DNA of 7,185 nucleotides from the NCBI GenBank assembly GCA_964459515.1, contig CAYWML010000064.1:1-7185 (forward strand), written 5' to 3'. Under the pieces are notes generated by a model that saw only the letters and a program-made list of their open reading frames with translations, was not told the origin of the DNA and did not search any database. Origin of the DNA: Scatosoma sp964459515 (GTDB lineage: Bacteria > Bacillota > Clostridia > Christensenellales > Borkfalkiaceae). A program made the translations under genes and the position numbers. Below, piece by piece: positions 6,997 through 7,185 of the stretch (position 1 is the first letter of the stretch; every line of letters starts with the position of its first letter).

Positions 6997-7060
6997 GTCA
7001 TTACGAGGAGCGAAGAGACGTGGTAATCTCGTGGCAAGCCTATGGCTTGCCGCGAAGCGC
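6997..7060 (+). repeat. REP-like repeat copy B, plus orientation, with a strong stem-loop
   Basis: The copy begins GTCATTACGAGGAGCGAAGA and continues through GACGTGGTAATCTC, the same pattern as copy A but on the other strand and with ATTAC/GTAAT arms. It runs into a strong stem-loop: CGTGGCAAGCC (7030-7040) pairs with GGCTTGCCGCG (7044-7054) around TAT, 11 bp including one G-T pair. No U-tract follows on either strand, so it is not an intrinsic terminator. Confidence 0.65.
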
Positions 7061-7124
7061 AAGCAAAAAATTGGCGATTTTATAAAAAAAATTAAAAAAA
7101 ATTCAAAATATTTCCGAAAAACTA

Positions 7125-7153
7125 TTGACAAATTTTGTATATCGCTGTAAAAT
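7125..7153 (+). promoter_or_regulatory. Promoter reading out of the right edge
   Basis: TTGACA at 7125-7130 and TAAAAT at 7148-7153 are separated by 17 bases. Immediately upstream, 7078-7118 is very A/T-rich with repeated A-tracts, resembling an UP element that would strengthen the promoter. Transcription would start near 7160 and its gene lies beyond base 7185. The ATG at 7181 has no ribosome binding site in front of it and is probably not that gene's start. Confidence 0.75.
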
Positions 7154-7185
7154 AAAAGCAAGTAATTGGCTCGATCGCCCATGGG

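Noticed and set aside
6941..7150. 69-codon frame with a proline run
   Set aside because: The proline run is just the C14 tract, and the rest (SLRGAKRRGNLV) is translated REP-like repeat, a common false gene.
7181..7185. ATG at the right edge as the start of the next gene
   Set aside because: It sits only about 20 bases after the predicted transcription start, within a CCCATGGG palindrome and without any purine-rich ribosome binding site.

Overview
The window looks like chromosomal DNA of a Gram-positive, probably anaerobic clostridium-like bacterium (Bacillota). This rests on strong AGGAGG-type ribosome binding sites, near-consensus sigma-A promoters with 17-base spacers, U-tract terminators, and a glycosidase type common in gut Clostridia. 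A finer assignment cannot be made from the sequence. I found no tRNA, rRNA, CRISPR array, prophage gene or intact insertion sequence.

Layout, left to right. (1) Bases 1-2577 (+): the 3' part of a large GH106-like glycoside hydrolase, cut off at the left edge, followed by a clear terminator. (2) 2578-2900: a non-coding stretch with that terminator, a second terminator-like hairpin nested inside a longer inverted repeat, and a perfect-consensus promoter. (3) 2901-4349 (+): a single-gene unit for an AlbA_2/Schlafen-like protein with a GHKL-type ATPase-like region and a C-terminal winged helix. (4) 4462-6714 (-): a two-gene methionine operon, metY then metAA, transcribed leftwards from its own promoter and ended by a hairpin in the convergent gap. 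(5) 6797-7185: a non-coding stretch holding two head-to-head copies of a REP-like repeat around a C14 run, then an A-tract-rich promoter reading out of the right edge.

The two methionine genes encode consecutive steps. MetAA acetylates homoserine (Glu111 predicts acetyl-CoA rather than succinyl-CoA), and MetY replaces the acetyl group with sulfide to give homocysteine. The predicted leader is only about 47 nt, too short for a SAM riboswitch or T-box. The glycosidase and the AlbA_2 protein show no functional link to each other or to the methionine operon.

I do not see a convincing new multi-gene system. The least explained parts are the repeat/poly-C structure on the right, the nested inverted repeat at 2660-2741, and the orphan AlbA_2 regulator with its unusually strong promoter and oddly placed ribosome binding site.
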